Shown: positions 35,701-46,043 of the stretch, piece after piece
Position numbering within the stretch: the stretch's first letter is position 1
Layout: each line of letters starts with the position of its first letter
Assembly: GCF_000786205.1 (NCBI RefSeq)
Contig: NZ_JROH01000027.1
Span: 1-46,066 of the forward strand
Direction of reading: 5' to 3'
Origin: Sphingomonas sp. 37zxx
GTDB taxonomy: Bacteria; Pseudomonadota; Alphaproteobacteria; Sphingomonadales; Sphingomonadaceae
Length of the DNA stretch: 46,066 nt
The notes under the pieces: model-generated
The model's database searches: none
What the model saw: the letters and a program-made list of their open reading frames with translations, nothing else
What the model was told of the DNA's origin: nothing
Translations under genes and position numbers: made by a program

Positions 35701-35859
35701 GTCGACTATGACATCAGTGAGAAATTCAACATGTACCTCGGTGTCGACAACATCACCGAAAAGCTGCCGCCGCTCGGATTGACCGGCGTCGGCGCAGGCT
35801 CGGGCATCTACGACGTTCGTGGCCGCTACGGCTATGTCGGCTTCGTCGCCAAGTTCTGA
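32746..35859 (+). CDS. TonB-dependent outer-membrane receptor
   Basis: The 1037-aa protein has a signal peptide (MKLSRWMSATMLAGAAFAVPQAAFAQ), a plug domain that opens EEEDDGQTVIVTGSRIRQPN and contains GDILNNLPQL, GGSSIYGSDAIAGVVNFVLK, and a beta-barrel ending in GRYGYVGFVAKF with a terminal aromatic. Length and motifs match the large sphingomonad receptors used for oligosaccharides and other polymers. No substrate-processing or transport gene is adjacent, so the ligand is unknown. GGGGGA lies 7-12 nt before the ATG, and a strong terminator follows. Confidence 0.96.
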   Translation: MKLSRWMSATMLAGAAFAVPQAAFAQTTADAAAPQDTAQTTTEEEDDGQTVIVTGSRIRQPNLESTVPITSIAGAEFFETGQVSIGDILNNLPQLRNTFSQQNSTRFLGTRGINLIDLRGLGTQRSLVLQNGRRHVAGDILVNGVSPDINTFPTDLIERVDITTGGGSSIYGSDAIAGVVNFVLKDDFDGLQIRGQSGLNVDHADAGNQYVSMLVGKNFAEGRGNVAVNVEYAHQSQYFGSGRPAFRTPEGFIIVDADPAGSPNGSDGVPDRAFFRDFRSSTISPGGQLGFASPSGACGRDGAGAAFNCNFLFQPDGTLVSQTGQRIGLAPNGNYVGGNGQTGREGQLLTLSPDLERISVNLLGKFEVSPALVTFVEAKYVRTRAFGSVSGPLFAQGTTLGDNPANNRERPRLDNPYLNPQARATIEAQLRAGGATAITDATRFSLRKNFVEFGIRDEEITRETYRIVGGIRGDFNDDWNYELSLNYGEHREQNEIAGNINLQRYLLAIDSVRNPANGQIVCRSSIDPAARIDYVGGNPGILATDVAACVPLNPFGAGASSQAVRDYLTVQSNAEGKITQFVASGYMSGDLSQLFELPGGPIAFSVGSEYRRETNFYDLDDITQAGYAFYNAIPTFDAPAFEVKEAFAEVSIPLLKDVPFFHALTVIGSARVADYNNATGTVLAWSGGVDYAPIPDLRLRGSYSRSIRSPNLSELFSAQSQNFATVGDPCSARNIATGSQFRAANCLAAGIPTGYDFVYVQSLEIISGGNPNLQQETSTSLTLGGVLEPRFMPGFSLSVDYYDITVDNVIESVAAQTILNQCYDQPTLGNPFCSLFQRAGSGGGPRGEVANQVLEASLLQSTLNFAKLKARGIDTNLSYRKKFSWGELSFRGIYTHVLQRDNFLNPAQPDFANRLRGELNDPINQFNINVGAKFGSFSFGYEGLWLDKQFLNTFEDFNSLQGRAPENLDYAPIQFYPEVMYHNLRVDYDISEKFNMYLGVDNITEKLPPLGLTGVGAGSGIYDVRGRYGYVGFVAKF

Positions 35860-35883
35860 TCTACCGATCAGACTGGCTGGATC

Positions 35884-35915
35884 AGGGGTCGGGCTTCAGC
35901 CCGGCCCCTTTTTTT
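35884..35915 (+). terminator. Rho-independent terminator of the receptor gene
   Basis: AGGGGTCGGGC-TTCA-GCCCGGCCCCT forms a 10-11 bp stem with a tetraloop and is followed by a T7 run, 25 nt after the receptor stop. Confidence 0.95.
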
Positions 35916-35955
35916 GGCCGGTTCCGGCGGATTGGCGGGCAGCAAACCGCTCCAA

Positions 35956-37008
35956 CTATCCCCAAACCCGCGCAAACCGCCGGCCCAGCCCCGTCAGCAA
36001 CTCGTACTGCGACAGCCCGCTAGCGACACTCGCCGCCGGCAGCGCATAGTCGATCGTCACCCAGTCACCCTCGGCCAGGTCGCGGGCCGCCGATACGTCG
36101 ATCGCGGTCAGGTCCATCGATATGCGCCCGATCACCGGCAGTGCCGCGCCACCCGCGCTCGCCATGCCGGTCCCCGAAAAGCCGCGCAGATAGCCATCGG
36201 CATAGCCAAGGTTCAGGATCGCTACCTCGGTATCGTGCGGCGCGATCCAGGTCGCGTTATATCCCACTGCGCCGCCCGCCGGCACGTGCCGCCGCTGCAA
36301 TATCTGCGCCTGCGGGAACGCCACTTGCGCGATCCGCCCCGCCAGCGCGGCACTAGGCACGCCGCCATATAATGCGATCCCCGGTCGCGTCAGATCGAAG
36401 CAATAACCCTGCCCCAGCGCCACCCCCGCCGAATTGGCAAGGCTCATCCGCCGCGCCCCGGTTCGCCCCGCCAGCTCGGCAAAGGCCGCGCGCTGGCGCT
36501 CGTTCATCGACGAATCCTCGTCGGCACAGGCCAAATGGCTCATCAGCGTCTCGATCGTCAGGCCATCGAGCAGCCCGTCGGCGATCTCGGCCACCGACAC
36601 GCCCAGCCGGTGCATCCCGCTATCGACCATCACGTCGCAGGCACGCCCGCCACCGCTCTCGCGCCAGCGCGCCAATTGCGCGGCAGTATTGAGCACCGGC
36701 CGCGCCGGGCCGGCAATCGCCGCCGCCATATCTTCGGCGCGAACCCCGTGCAGCACCGACAGCGCAATCCCTTGCGCCGCAACCAGATCGGCCAGCCCCT
36801 CGGCCTCGGCCCAGGTGGCGACAAAAAAGTCACGGCATCCCGCCGCCGCCAGCCGCTGCACCACCGCGCGCGCACCCAGCCCATAACCATCAGCCTTCAC
36901 CGCCGCACCGCATGCCGCATCCCCGCTGATCGCCGCCATCATGCGCCAATTCGCGACCAATGCCGCGCCGTCGAGGTGAAGCCGAAGGGGGGCGGGAATA
37001 TCAGTCAT
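35956..37008 (-). CDS. alr: Alanine racemase
   Basis: Alr makes D-alanine for peptidoglycan using pyridoxal phosphate. The 350-aa protein has the PLP-lysine motif AAVKADGYGLG (Lys near 39), VMVDSGMHRLGV, SHLACADE, SLANSAGVALG, RPGIALYGG, VPAGGAVGYNATW, the catalytic-tyrosine NLGYADGYLRGFSG region and GRISMDLTAID. Length is normal. The start at 37008 matches the conserved N-terminus. It is divergent from the antiporter gene. Confidence 0.94.
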   Translation of the reverse strand: MTDIPAPLRLHLDGAALVANWRMMAAISGDAACGAAVKADGYGLGARAVVQRLAAAGCRDFFVATWAEAEGLADLVAAQGIALSVLHGVRAEDMAAAIAGPARPVLNTAAQLARWRESGGGRACDVMVDSGMHRLGVSVAEIADGLLDGLTIETLMSHLACADEDSSMNERQRAAFAELAGRTGARRMSLANSAGVALGQGYCFDLTRPGIALYGGVPSAALAGRIAQVAFPQAQILQRRHVPAGGAVGYNATWIAPHDTEVAILNLGYADGYLRGFSGTGMASAGGAALPVIGRISMDLTAIDVSAARDLAEGDWVTIDYALPAASVASGLSQYELLTGLGRRFARVWG

Positions 37009-37143
37009 GCCCCAGCGCGTACCGGCCCGGCACGCGCTGGGCAATGCCGCCGCGCGGACATGCCCTATCCGCGTCCGCCGGTGCCCTTGGTCCCCTTGTC
37101 TCCCCCCGACAATCCCCGCTACGCCGCGCGGCGGGGGAAACAC

Positions 37144-38352
37144 ATGCACGCAATGACGCTTACCGAAACCTTTCTGATCGCGATGCTGCTGATCTTCAGC
37201 GTGCCGTATCTGGTCTGGCGGCTGGGCCGCACCGATTATTGGGCACCGTTGGTGGTGGTGCAGATCGTCGGCGGGGTGCTGCTTGGCCCCGGCGTGCTCG
37301 GCGCGGCCTTTCCCGATTATTATGCCTTCGTCTTCAGCCCACAGGTGATCACCACGCTCAACGGCATCGCCTGGTGGGGGGTGATGATCTTCGTCTGGAT
37401 CGCCGGGATCGAGCTCGATCTGGGCCAGGCCTGGGCCAGCCGCCGGGAAACGGGGATTACCGCGGGGCTGGCGCTGGTAACCCCGCTGATCCTCGGCAGC
37501 CTGGCCGCGCTGATCATGTTGCAGACCCCCGGCTGGACCGGCCCCGCCGGCCAGCCCTGGCAAGTCATCCTCGGCATCGGCATGGCCTGCGCGGTCACCG
37601 CGCTGCCGATCCTGGTCTTGTTCATGGAAAAGCTCGACATCCTGCGCCAGCCGCTGGGCCAGCGGATATTGCGCTATGCCAGCCTCGACGACATCGCGAT
37701 CTGGGGCGTGCTGGCGCTGATCCTGCTCGATTGGGAGCGGGTCGGGCGGCAAGTCGCGTTTCTGGCGGCCTTCGCGGTCGCCACCTGGGCGATCCGCCGG
37801 CTGATGCGCCGAATCGCAGAGGCCGATCGCTGGTATGTCAGCCTGGTGTGGTTAGCGGCCTGCGGGTTCGCCGCCGACTGGGCGGGGCTGCATTATATGG
37901 TCGGCGCGTTCCTGTCGGGCGCGGTGCTCGACGCCAAGTGGTTCGATCAGGAACGCATGGACCGTTTCCGCGAGACGATTCTGCTGGCGATCATGCCGGT
38001 ATTCTTCCTGTCGACCGGGCTTCGCACCCAATGGGATGTCGGCGGGCTGGCGGTGTTCGGCGCGGCGGGGCTGCTGCTGGCGGCGTCGGTCGGCGGCAAG
38101 CTGCTCGGCATCGGCATCGCCGGGCGAATCCTCAAATGGGCACCGGGCGAGGCGTCGATCATCGGCTGGCTGCTCCAGACCAAGGCGCTGATCATGATCA
38201 TCTTCGCCAACATCCTGCTCGATCGCCGGATCATCACCAACGAGACCTTCACCGCCTTGCTGCTGATGGCGGTCGCGAGCACGATGCTGACGGTGCCGAT
38301 GGTCGCGCCCCGGCTGAAGCGGATGGCGGGGCTGATCGGGCGCTCAACCTAA
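37144..38352 (+). CDS. Cation/proton antiporter (CPA2, Kef-type)
   Basis: The 402-aa protein has about 12 hydrophobic segments. It has VVVQIVGGVLLGPGVLG near the start, WIAGIELDLGQA, AVTALPILVLFMEKL and SLDDIAIWGVLALIL, features of the Na+/H+ exchanger domain of CPA2 proteins, and ends after the membrane domain, so it lacks the nucleotide-binding RCK part of KefB/KefC. It would exchange Na+ or K+ for protons in the inner membrane. GGGGGAAA precedes the ATG at 37144. It is divergent from alr. Confidence 0.85.
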   Translation: MHAMTLTETFLIAMLLIFSVPYLVWRLGRTDYWAPLVVVQIVGGVLLGPGVLGAAFPDYYAFVFSPQVITTLNGIAWWGVMIFVWIAGIELDLGQAWASRRETGITAGLALVTPLILGSLAALIMLQTPGWTGPAGQPWQVILGIGMACAVTALPILVLFMEKLDILRQPLGQRILRYASLDDIAIWGVLALILLDWERVGRQVAFLAAFAVATWAIRRLMRRIAEADRWYVSLVWLAACGFAADWAGLHYMVGAFLSGAVLDAKWFDQERMDRFRETILLAIMPVFFLSTGLRTQWDVGGLAVFGAAGLLLAASVGGKLLGIGIAGRILKWAPGEASIIGWLLQTKALIMIIFANILLDRRIITNETFTALLLMAVASTMLTVPMVAPRLKRMAGLIGRST

Positions 38353-38454
38353 ATCCTCCCCGGCACGGGGAGGGGGACCAGCGAATCTGGTGGAGGGGGG
38401 CTGCCTCAGGCGATGCGCTCGCGGCGGTGCCCCTCCCCACGCTGCGGAGGATTT
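38351..38454. repeat. 104-bp palindromic repeat, family E
   Basis: The ends AAATCCTCC (38351-38359) and GGAGGATTT (38446-38454) are inverted repeats. Between them the arms GGCACGGGGAGGGGGACC and GGTGCCCCTCCCCACGCTGC can fold further. It separates the convergent antiporter and metH genes and may help end both transcripts. Confidence 0.75.
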
Positions 38455-39099
38455 CGTCAGTCCAGATTCGGCCGCAGCCAGCGTTCGGCCTGCGCCAGAT
38501 CGACTCCGCGCCGCCCGGCATAGTCCTCAAGCTGGTCGCGCCCGACGCGCGCCACCCCGAAATACGAAGCCTCGGGATGCCCGAAGTAAAATCCCGACAC
38601 CGCCGCCGTCGGCCACATCGCAAAGCTTTCGGTCAGCGTCAGTCCAGTGGTCGTGGGCGCGTCGAGCAGGTCGAACAGCATCGGCTTGGCCGAATGATCG
38701 GGGCACGCCGGATAGCCAGGCGCCGGGCGGATGCCGCGATATTGCTCGCGGATCAGCGCCTCGGTGGTCAGTTGCTCGCCCTGCGCATAGCCCCACAATT
38801 CCTGCCGCACATGCTGATGCAGCCGCTCGGCAAAGGCTTCGGCGAAGCGATCGGCCAGCGCTTTCAGCAGGATGTCCTGATAATCGTCATGCCCCGCCTT
38901 GAATCGCGCGATATGCTCGTCGATTCCGTGAATGCCCACGGCAAAGCCACCGATCCAGTCGCCATCGAGATCGACGAAATCGGCGAGGCACATATTGGGC
39001 CGGCCCTCACGCTTGGCGATCTGCTGGCGCAAGAAGGGGAAGCGGGTCTCAATTCCCCCCTCCCGCTTGCGGGAGGGGTCGGGGGTGGGACTTTCTTCA

Positions 39100-41142
<2,043 letters not shown>

Positions 41143-41156
41143 TGTAAATCCTAATT

Positions 41157-41238
41157 CGTCATCCCGGCGAAAGCCGGGACCCAGGGTCACAGGCGACGCC
41201 GCACTTGGCTCTGGGCCCCGGCCTTCGCCGGGGTGACA
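41157..41238. repeat. Palindromic repeat between metH2 and metH1, family C
   Basis: CGTCATCCCGGCGAAAGCCG near the left end is mirrored by CGGCCTTCGCCGGGGTGAC at the right; each arm also forms a small hairpin. This type of GTCATCCCGGC repeat is widespread in Alphaproteobacteria. It lies within the met operon, 14 nt before metH2's start, and could affect the ratio of the two subunits. Confidence 0.85.
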
Positions 41239-41244
41239 GGGAGA

Positions 41245-42291
41245 TCAGGCCGCCATCACGAACGGCTCCAGCCCGGCCAGCTTGGTCTGCACCGGCGGCA
41301 CCGGCATCGCGCGCGGCGGCAGCCCGGCCACCGCATCGGCGATCGCCTTGATATGCGCCGGCGTCGATCCGCAGCAGCCGCCCAGCACGTTCACCTGCCC
41401 CGCATCGGCCCATTCCTTGACCAGGCCGGCGGTGGTCACCGGCATCTCGTCATATTCGCCCAGCTCGTTGGGCAGCCCGGCATTGGGATAGACCATGATC
41501 AGCGTGTCGCAGGAGTCAGAAAGCGTGCGAACGTGCGGGCGCAACTGCTCGGCCCCGAACGAGCAATTCAGCCCGATCGTCAGCGGCCGCGCATGACGAA
41601 CGGCGCACCAAAACGCCTCGACCGTATGCCCCGACAGGTTGCGCCCCGACAGGTCGGTCAGCGTCATCGACAGCATGATCGGCACGTCGCGCCCCATGTC
41701 ATTGCCCGCCTCGATCGCCGCCATGATGCCTGCCTTGGCATTGAGCGTGTCGAACACCGTCTCGATCAGGATGAAATCGGCCCCGCCTTCGAGCAGCGCG
41801 TCGATCTGTTCGCGATACACGTCCTTGAGGTAATCGAAATCAATCTCGCGAAACCCCGGATCATTGACGTCGGGGCTAAGCGACAGCGTCTTGTTGGTCG
41901 GCCCGATCGCGCCGGCTACGAAGCGCGGGCGGCCATCCTTGGCCGCGAACTCATCGGCCAGCCGCCGCGCCAGCTTCGCGCTTTCGACATTGATCTCGCG
42001 CACCAGCCCCTCGGCACCATAATCGGCCTGGCTGATCCGATTGGCCGAAAAGGTGTTGGTCTCGGCGATATCGGCCCCCGCCTCGAAATAGGCGCGGTGG
42101 ATCGACTCGGGCACTTCGGGCTTGGTCAGCGCCAGGATGTCGTTGTTGCCCTTCTGATCGCGACCCAGCGTCAATGTCCCGGCATAATCCGCCTCGGACA
42201 ATTTCCAGTTCTGAATCTCGGTCCCGAACGCACCATCGGTGATCAGGATACGCTGCGCGGCTTGGGCGAGAAATTGTTGGCGTGGGGTCAT
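41245..42291 (-). CDS. Methionine synthase, homocysteine-binding part
   Basis: The 348-aa protein is the N-terminal homocysteine S-methyltransferase domain of MetH as a separate gene: ILITDGAFGTEIQNWKL, PEVPESIHRAYFEAGADIAETNTFSAN, the first zinc ligand in GLNCSFGAEQ and the pair in GGCCGSTPAHIKAI. It supplies zinc-bound homocysteine to the folate/cobalamin part encoded just downstream. Splitting into two genes is common in sphingomonads, so this is not a lesion. It lies 120 nt after metF, with a repeat between. Confidence 0.93.
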   Translation of the reverse strand: MTPRQQFLAQAAQRILITDGAFGTEIQNWKLSEADYAGTLTLGRDQKGNNDILALTKPEVPESIHRAYFEAGADIAETNTFSANRISQADYGAEGLVREINVESAKLARRLADEFAAKDGRPRFVAGAIGPTNKTLSLSPDVNDPGFREIDFDYLKDVYREQIDALLEGGADFILIETVFDTLNAKAGIMAAIEAGNDMGRDVPIMLSMTLTDLSGRNLSGHTVEAFWCAVRHARPLTIGLNCSFGAEQLRPHVRTLSDSCDTLIMVYPNAGLPNELGEYDEMPVTTAGLVKEWADAGQVNVLGGCCGSTPAHIKAIADAVAGLPPRAMPVPPVQTKLAGLEPFVMAA

Positions 42292-42300
42292 TTCAAATCT

Positions 42301-42401
42301 CCCCCCTCCCGCTTGCGGGAGGGGTCGGGGGTGGGGAGTGTCTCACCGAGCATGAAGCCATTGAAAGCCCCACCCCCGGCCCCTCCCGCAAGCGGGAGGG
42401 G
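42301..42401. repeat. Palindromic repeat between metF and metH1, family D (copy 2)
   Basis: The same arms as at 39055-39140, with a longer centre (GAGTGTCTCACCGAGCATGA and about 10 nt more). It lies wholly in the gap, and its hairpin is in the leftward met transcript. Confidence 0.9.
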
Positions 42402-42410
42402 AGGAAAAAG

Positions 42411-43352
42411 CTACGCCGCCGCGCGCACCTCGCCCGGCTGCGGCCGAAGCCCCAGCAAATGGCAGATCGCGTAGCTCAATTCGGCGCGGTTGAGCGTGTA
42501 GAAGTGCAGATGCCGCACCCCGCCAGCATACAGCTTGCGGCTCAATTCCGCCGCCAGCGTCGCCGCCACCAATTGCCGCGCCTCGGGATGCGCGTCGAGC
42601 CCTTCGAACAGCCGCCCCATCCATTCGGGGACATAGGTGCCGCACATCGCCGACATGCGCTGGACCGCCGCAAAGTTCGTCACCGGCATGATGCCCGGCA
42701 CCAATGCCGCATCGATCCCCGCCGCCGCCGCCGCATCGCGAAAGCGAAAGAAGGTCTCGGCCTCGAAGAAAAACTGGGTGATCGCTTGGGTCGCCCCGGC
42801 ATCCAGCTTGCGCTTCAGATTGTCGAGGTCGGCGGCCTGATCGAAGGATTCAGGATGCGCTTCAGGATAGGCGGCGACCGAGATTTCGAACGGGTGCAGC
42901 CGGCGCAACCCTTCGACCAGCGCGGCGGCATTGGCATAGCCATCGGGCCTTGGTTCAAATTTCGCACCGGGCACCGGCATGTCGCCGCGCAGCGCGACGA
43001 TGTGGCGAACGCCTGCCGCCCAATATTCCTCGGCCACCGCATCGATTTCGGCGCGGCTCGCCTCGACACAGGTCAGATGCGCCGCCGCCGGGATCGGCGT
43101 CTCGCGCACAATCCGAGCCACAGTCGCATGCGTCCGCTCCCGCGTCGATCCGCCGGCACCATAGGTAACCGATACGAAACGCGGATTGAGCGGCGTCAGC
43201 GTCTCGACCGATTGCCACAATGTCGTTTCCATCTTCTCGTTCTTGGGCGGGAAGAATTCGAACGATACCGCGCAATCGCCCGCCACATCGGCAAACAAGG
43301 GCGCATCCAGCGCGCGCCGCGCTTCTTCGAGCTGTCCAACCGACAGGTTCAT
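42411..43352 (-). CDS. metF: Methylenetetrahydrofolate reductase
   Basis: MetF reduces 5,10-methylene- to 5-methyltetrahydrofolate with a flavin, supplying the methyl donor for MetH. The 313-aa protein has VSFEFFPPKNEKMETTLW, FVSVTYGAGGSTRERTHATV, HLTCVEASRAEI, HIVALRGDMP, ISVAAYPEAHPES, KLDAGATQAITQFFFEAETF and GVRHLHFYTLNRAE, the full family pattern. ATG 43352 overlaps the stop of the upstream regulator gene (ATGA), so the two are coupled. The extended frame to 43481 is not coding. Confidence 0.96.
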   Translation of the reverse strand: MNLSVGQLEEARRALDAPLFADVAGDCAVSFEFFPPKNEKMETTLWQSVETLTPLNPRFVSVTYGAGGSTRERTHATVARIVRETPIPAAAHLTCVEASRAEIDAVAEEYWAAGVRHIVALRGDMPVPGAKFEPRPDGYANAAALVEGLRRLHPFEISVAAYPEAHPESFDQAADLDNLKRKLDAGATQAITQFFFEAETFFRFRDAAAAAGIDAALVPGIMPVTNFAAVQRMSAMCGTYVPEWMGRLFEGLDAHPEARQLVAATLAAELSRKLYAGGVRHLHFYTLNRAELSYAICHLLGLRPQPGEVRAAA

Positions 43353-44317
43353 GCCGCAACCTCCAATTTGCGCTGCCCAGCCCCGATGGGGCGCTTGCGG
43401 GCAAGCCATAATTTCACGGTCAGTTCGCCACCTTCCAGCGTCTCGGTCTGCACCGGCGCCAGCCCGGCAGTGCCGAACCATCCCAACATTTGTTCATCTG
43501 AAAAGCCCAGCCGCGCATGCGCGTCGCGCAGCCGCAGTTCCTCGCGCTCATGCGGCGCGAAATCGACGATCAGCAGCCGCCCGCCTGGTCCCAGCACTCG
43601 CCCCGCCTCGACGATCGCGGCACCCGGTTGCTGCGCGAAATGCAGCACATGGTGCAGGATCGCGGCATCGGCATCGCCATCGCCCAGCGGCAATGCATAG
43701 AGATCGGCCTGACGAAGCTCGGCATGTTCCAGCCCGCGCTCGGCCAGCTTGGCCCGCGCCAGCCGCAGCATTTCCGACGATCGGTCGATGCCCAGCGCCC
43801 GTTCAGCGCGCGGCCCGAACAGCTCGAGCATCCGCCCGGTGCCAGTGCCGATGTCGATCAACTGCTCGATCGCGCGGTCGCCCAGCACCCGCAGCATCGC
43901 TGCCTCGACCTGGCTTTCGGCGACGTGCAGCGATCGGATCGCATCCCATTGCCCGGCATTCGCCTCGAACCATTCGGCCGCCGACGCCGCCCGATCGGCG
44001 CGCACCGCCGCCAGCCTCGCGCTATCGGCGACCGCCCAGTGATCGGGCGAATCCTCGTTCCACGCATCCAGCGCGTCGAGCGCGGGCATCACGCGCCGCG
44101 CCTCGCCCAGCGCCACGAACACCCAGCTCCCCTCCTTGCGCCGCACCGCCAGCCCGGCGTCGCACAGGATTTTGACATGCCGGCTGACGCGCGGCTGGCT
44201 TTGCCCCAGCACTTGCGCCAGCTCGCCCACCGACAATTCCATCGACCGCAACAGCGCCAGGATGCGCAAGCGCGTCGAATCCGCGAGGGCGCGGAAGGTC
44301 TCTGTAGCGGTTTCCAT
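43349..44317 (-). CDS. sahR: SahR-type ArsR regulator fused to a methyltransferase domain
   Basis: The 322-aa protein joins an ArsR winged helix (METATETFRALADSTRLRIL, LSVGELAQVLGQSQPRVSRHVKILCDAGLAVRRKEGSWVFVAL, about 1-70) to a class I methyltransferase-like domain (about 120-310, motif I LIDIGTGTG at 153-161). This architecture and the linkage to metF and metH match SahR, a repressor that senses S-adenosylhomocysteine and controls the methionine cycle in Proteobacteria. A perfect palindrome 7 nt before the ATG is its probable operator, so it should repress its own operon. The ATG at 44317 fits; the longer frame is artefact. Confidence 0.85.
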   Translation of the reverse strand: METATETFRALADSTRLRILALLRSMELSVGELAQVLGQSQPRVSRHVKILCDAGLAVRRKEGSWVFVALGEARRVMPALDALDAWNEDSPDHWAVADSARLAAVRADRAASAAEWFEANAGQWDAIRSLHVAESQVEAAMLRVLGDRAIEQLIDIGTGTGRMLELFGPRAERALGIDRSSEMLRLARAKLAERGLEHAELRQADLYALPLGDGDADAAILHHVLHFAQQPGAAIVEAGRVLGPGGRLLIVDFAPHEREELRLRDAHARLGFSDEQMLGWFGTAGLAPVQTETLEGGELTVKLWLARKRPIGAGQRKLEVAA

Positions 44318-44323
44318 GGATCG

Positions 44324-44347
44324 ACATATAAAGATATCTTTATATGT
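44324..44347 (-). promoter_or_regulatory. Palindromic SahR-type operator
   Basis: A perfect 24-bp palindrome made of ACATATAAAGAT and its mirror ATCTTTATATGT stands out in GC-rich DNA directly before sahR. It resembles the ATAAAGATATCTTTAT core described for SahR. Binding would block the sahR-metF-metH promoter and perhaps affect the divergent lipoprotein gene 142 nt away. Confidence 0.85.
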
Positions 44348-44488
44348 GGTCAATCGCCGTCTTACCTGTCCTTTGGGAACCACCGCGCGGTTTGCGCGCT
44401 TGGCCTGGCAACAGTACAGAGGCTCCTTCAGCCCGTGTCGGCGTTGTCGCCTTGGGCCGGAATGTTCGTATCGAAGAAAGGTAATCCT

Positions 44489-44800
44489 ATGAAGAACCTG
44501 TTCCTGCTTCCGATCGCCGCCGCCGCCGCCCTGGGCCTGGCCGCTTGCAGTGAAACCGCGCAGAACGAGACGGGTGAGGCCGCCAACGCGATCGCCACCG
44601 ACGTCGAAACGACCGTCAGCGAAGCCGCTTCGGACGTCGAAGCCGCCAGCGAGCAGGCATTTGGCGCGGCCGAGAACGGTATCGATCAGGCCGGCCAGTC
44701 GCTCGAGAACGCCGGCGACCGCAGCGAAGCCGCTGCCGACAACGCCGCGCGCGAAACCGGCGAAGAGGTCGAGAAAGTCGGCCGCGACATGCAGCGCTGA
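44489..44800 (+). CDS. Small alanine-rich lipoprotein
   Basis: The 103-aa protein starts MKNLFLLPIAAAAALGLAAC, a lipoprotein signal peptide with lipobox LAAC (Cys20), followed by a helix-forming, acidic, alanine-rich chain (ETGEAANAIATDVETTVSE...) without aromatic residues. Such envelope proteins resemble entericidin-like or stress-linked lipoproteins, but I cannot assign a family. AAGAAAGG lies before the ATG. A GGAACC box at 44376-44381 vaguely recalls the general stress (EcfG) -35 element, but the matching -10 is poor. A good terminator follows. Confidence 0.75.
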   Translation: MKNLFLLPIAAAAALGLAACSETAQNETGEAANAIATDVETTVSEAASDVEAASEQAFGAAENGIDQAGQSLENAGDRSEAAADNAARETGEEVEKVGRDMQR

Positions 44801-44828
44801 TCGCTTCGGCCAACGGATCGATCTGCCA

Positions 44829-44863
44829 GGGGGCCGCGTTGAAAGACGCGGCCCTCTTTGTTT
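44829..44863 (+). terminator. Rho-independent terminator of the lipoprotein gene
   Basis: GGGCCGCG (44831-44838) pairs with CGCGGCCC (44847-44854) around an 8-nt loop, followed by TCTTTGTTT. Confidence 0.85.
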
Positions 44864-44898
44864 CACCCGCCCTACCCCCCACCCGTGCGAGGATGCCG

Positions 44899-45078
44899 AT
44901 GCGCCCGATCCTGCTGTTGCTGCTCCCGCTAGCGCTTGCCGGCTGCGGCGAACCCGCCGCCACCGCCCCCGGCGGGGTCAGCCCCGACGAAGCGCGCGAA
45001 CTCAACCAGGCCGCCGAGATGCTCGACACCGACAGCGTCTCGCTCAACGCCATTGCCAATGAAGGAACCGCGCCATGA
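44899..45078 (+). CDS. Small lipoprotein (59 aa)
   Basis: The protein begins MRPILLLLLPLALAGCGEPA: signal peptide with lipobox LAGC (Cys16), then a short polar, acidic tail (SPDEARELNQAAEMLDTDSVS). ATG 44899 is chosen because GAGG lies 6 nt upstream; ATG 44893 sits directly on that element. Its stop overlaps the aldo/keto reductase start (ATGA), so the genes are coupled. No family recognised. Confidence 0.65.
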   Translation: MRPILLLLLPLALAGCGEPAATAPGGVSPDEARELNQAAEMLDTDSVSLNAIANEGTAP

Positions 45079-46043
45079 CCGGCCACCACGCCCCGATCGC
45101 CCTTCGCACGCTGGGCGCAACCACGATGCAGACACCCCCGATGGTGCTGGGCGGCAATGTCTTTGGCTGGACTGCCGATGAGGCGACCAGCGTTGCCATC
45201 CTCGATCGCTATGTCGAGCGCGGCGGGCGGATGATCGACACTGCCGACATTTATTCAGCCTGGGTGCCCGGCCATGTCGGCGGCGAATCCGAAGCGCTGA
45301 TCGGCCGCTGGCTCAAGGCATCGGGCATGCGCGACCGCGTGCTGATCGCGACCAAGGTGGGGATGCTCCCCGGCGACGGTGGCACCGGCCTTGCCCCCGC
45401 GCGCATCGCCGCCGCCGCGCGCGCCTCGCTCGATCGGCTGGGGGTCGACCAGATCGACCTGTACTACGCGCATCAGGACGACCCCGATGTGCCGCAGGCC
45501 GATGTCCTCGCCGCCTTCGCTGCGCTGATCGACGCCGGCATGGTCGGCGAGATCGGCGCGTCGAATTTCGGCGCGATGCGGCTGAAATCGGCGCTGGACC
45601 TCGCGCGTGAACAGGGCCTGCCGCATTACCGCGTGCTTCAGCCCGAATATAATCTGGTCAGCCGCCACAAATTCGAAGGCGAGCTGCAAAATCTGTGCGT
45701 CGAGCATAATATCGGCGTCGCCCCTTATTACGGCCTCGCCTCGGGCTTCCTCACCGGCAAATATCGCAAGCCTGAAGACCTTGGCCAAAGCGTGCGCGGG
45801 CACGGCATGGCCGCACTACTCGAGGGCAAGGGCGCGCAAATCCTGAGCGCGATGGACTCGGTCGCCGACCAGACCGGCGCCACCCACGCCCAGATCGCGC
45901 TGGCCTGGCTAGCCGCGCAGGAAGGCGTCGTCGCCCCGATCGCCAGCGCTACCAGCGTCGCGCAGCTTGACGAACTGATCGACGGCTGGGAACTCGACCT
46001 GAGCCAGGACCAGTTGGAAGCCCTAAACGAAGCCGGCGTCTAA
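45075..46043 (+). CDS. Aldo/keto reductase
   Basis: The 322-aa protein is an NADPH-dependent (beta/alpha)8 aldo/keto reductase with the catalytic tetrad Asp55 and Tyr60 (MIDTADIYSAW), Lys94 (LIATKVGM) and His133 (LYYAHQDD). GEIGASNFG and VLQPEYNLVSR are typical of the family, and the C-terminal PIASATSVAQLDELI binds the cofactor. It resembles the general stress YhdN/IolS group. Substrate unknown. It overlaps the small lipoprotein gene by 4 nt. The start at 45075 is set by that coupling. Confidence 0.92.
   Translation: MTGHHAPIALRTLGATTMQTPPMVLGGNVFGWTADEATSVAILDRYVERGGRMIDTADIYSAWVPGHVGGESEALIGRWLKASGMRDRVLIATKVGMLPGDGGTGLAPARIAAAARASLDRLGVDQIDLYYAHQDDPDVPQADVLAAFAALIDAGMVGEIGASNFGAMRLKSALDLAREQGLPHYRVLQPEYNLVSRHKFEGELQNLCVEHNIGVAPYYGLASGFLTGKYRKPEDLGQSVRGHGMAALLEGKGAQILSAMDSVADQTGATHAQIALAWLAAQEGVVAPIASATSVAQLDELIDGWELDLSQDQLEALNEAGV

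Noticed and set aside
41245..42291. Truncated metH as a pseudogene
   Set aside because: The separate homocysteine-binding half is complete with its three cysteine ligands, has its own start, and split metH is usual in this group.
44376..44401. EcfG-type stress promoter before the lipoprotein gene
   Set aside because: GGAACC fits the -35 box, but the expected CGTT is GCTT at the right distance; too weak to call.
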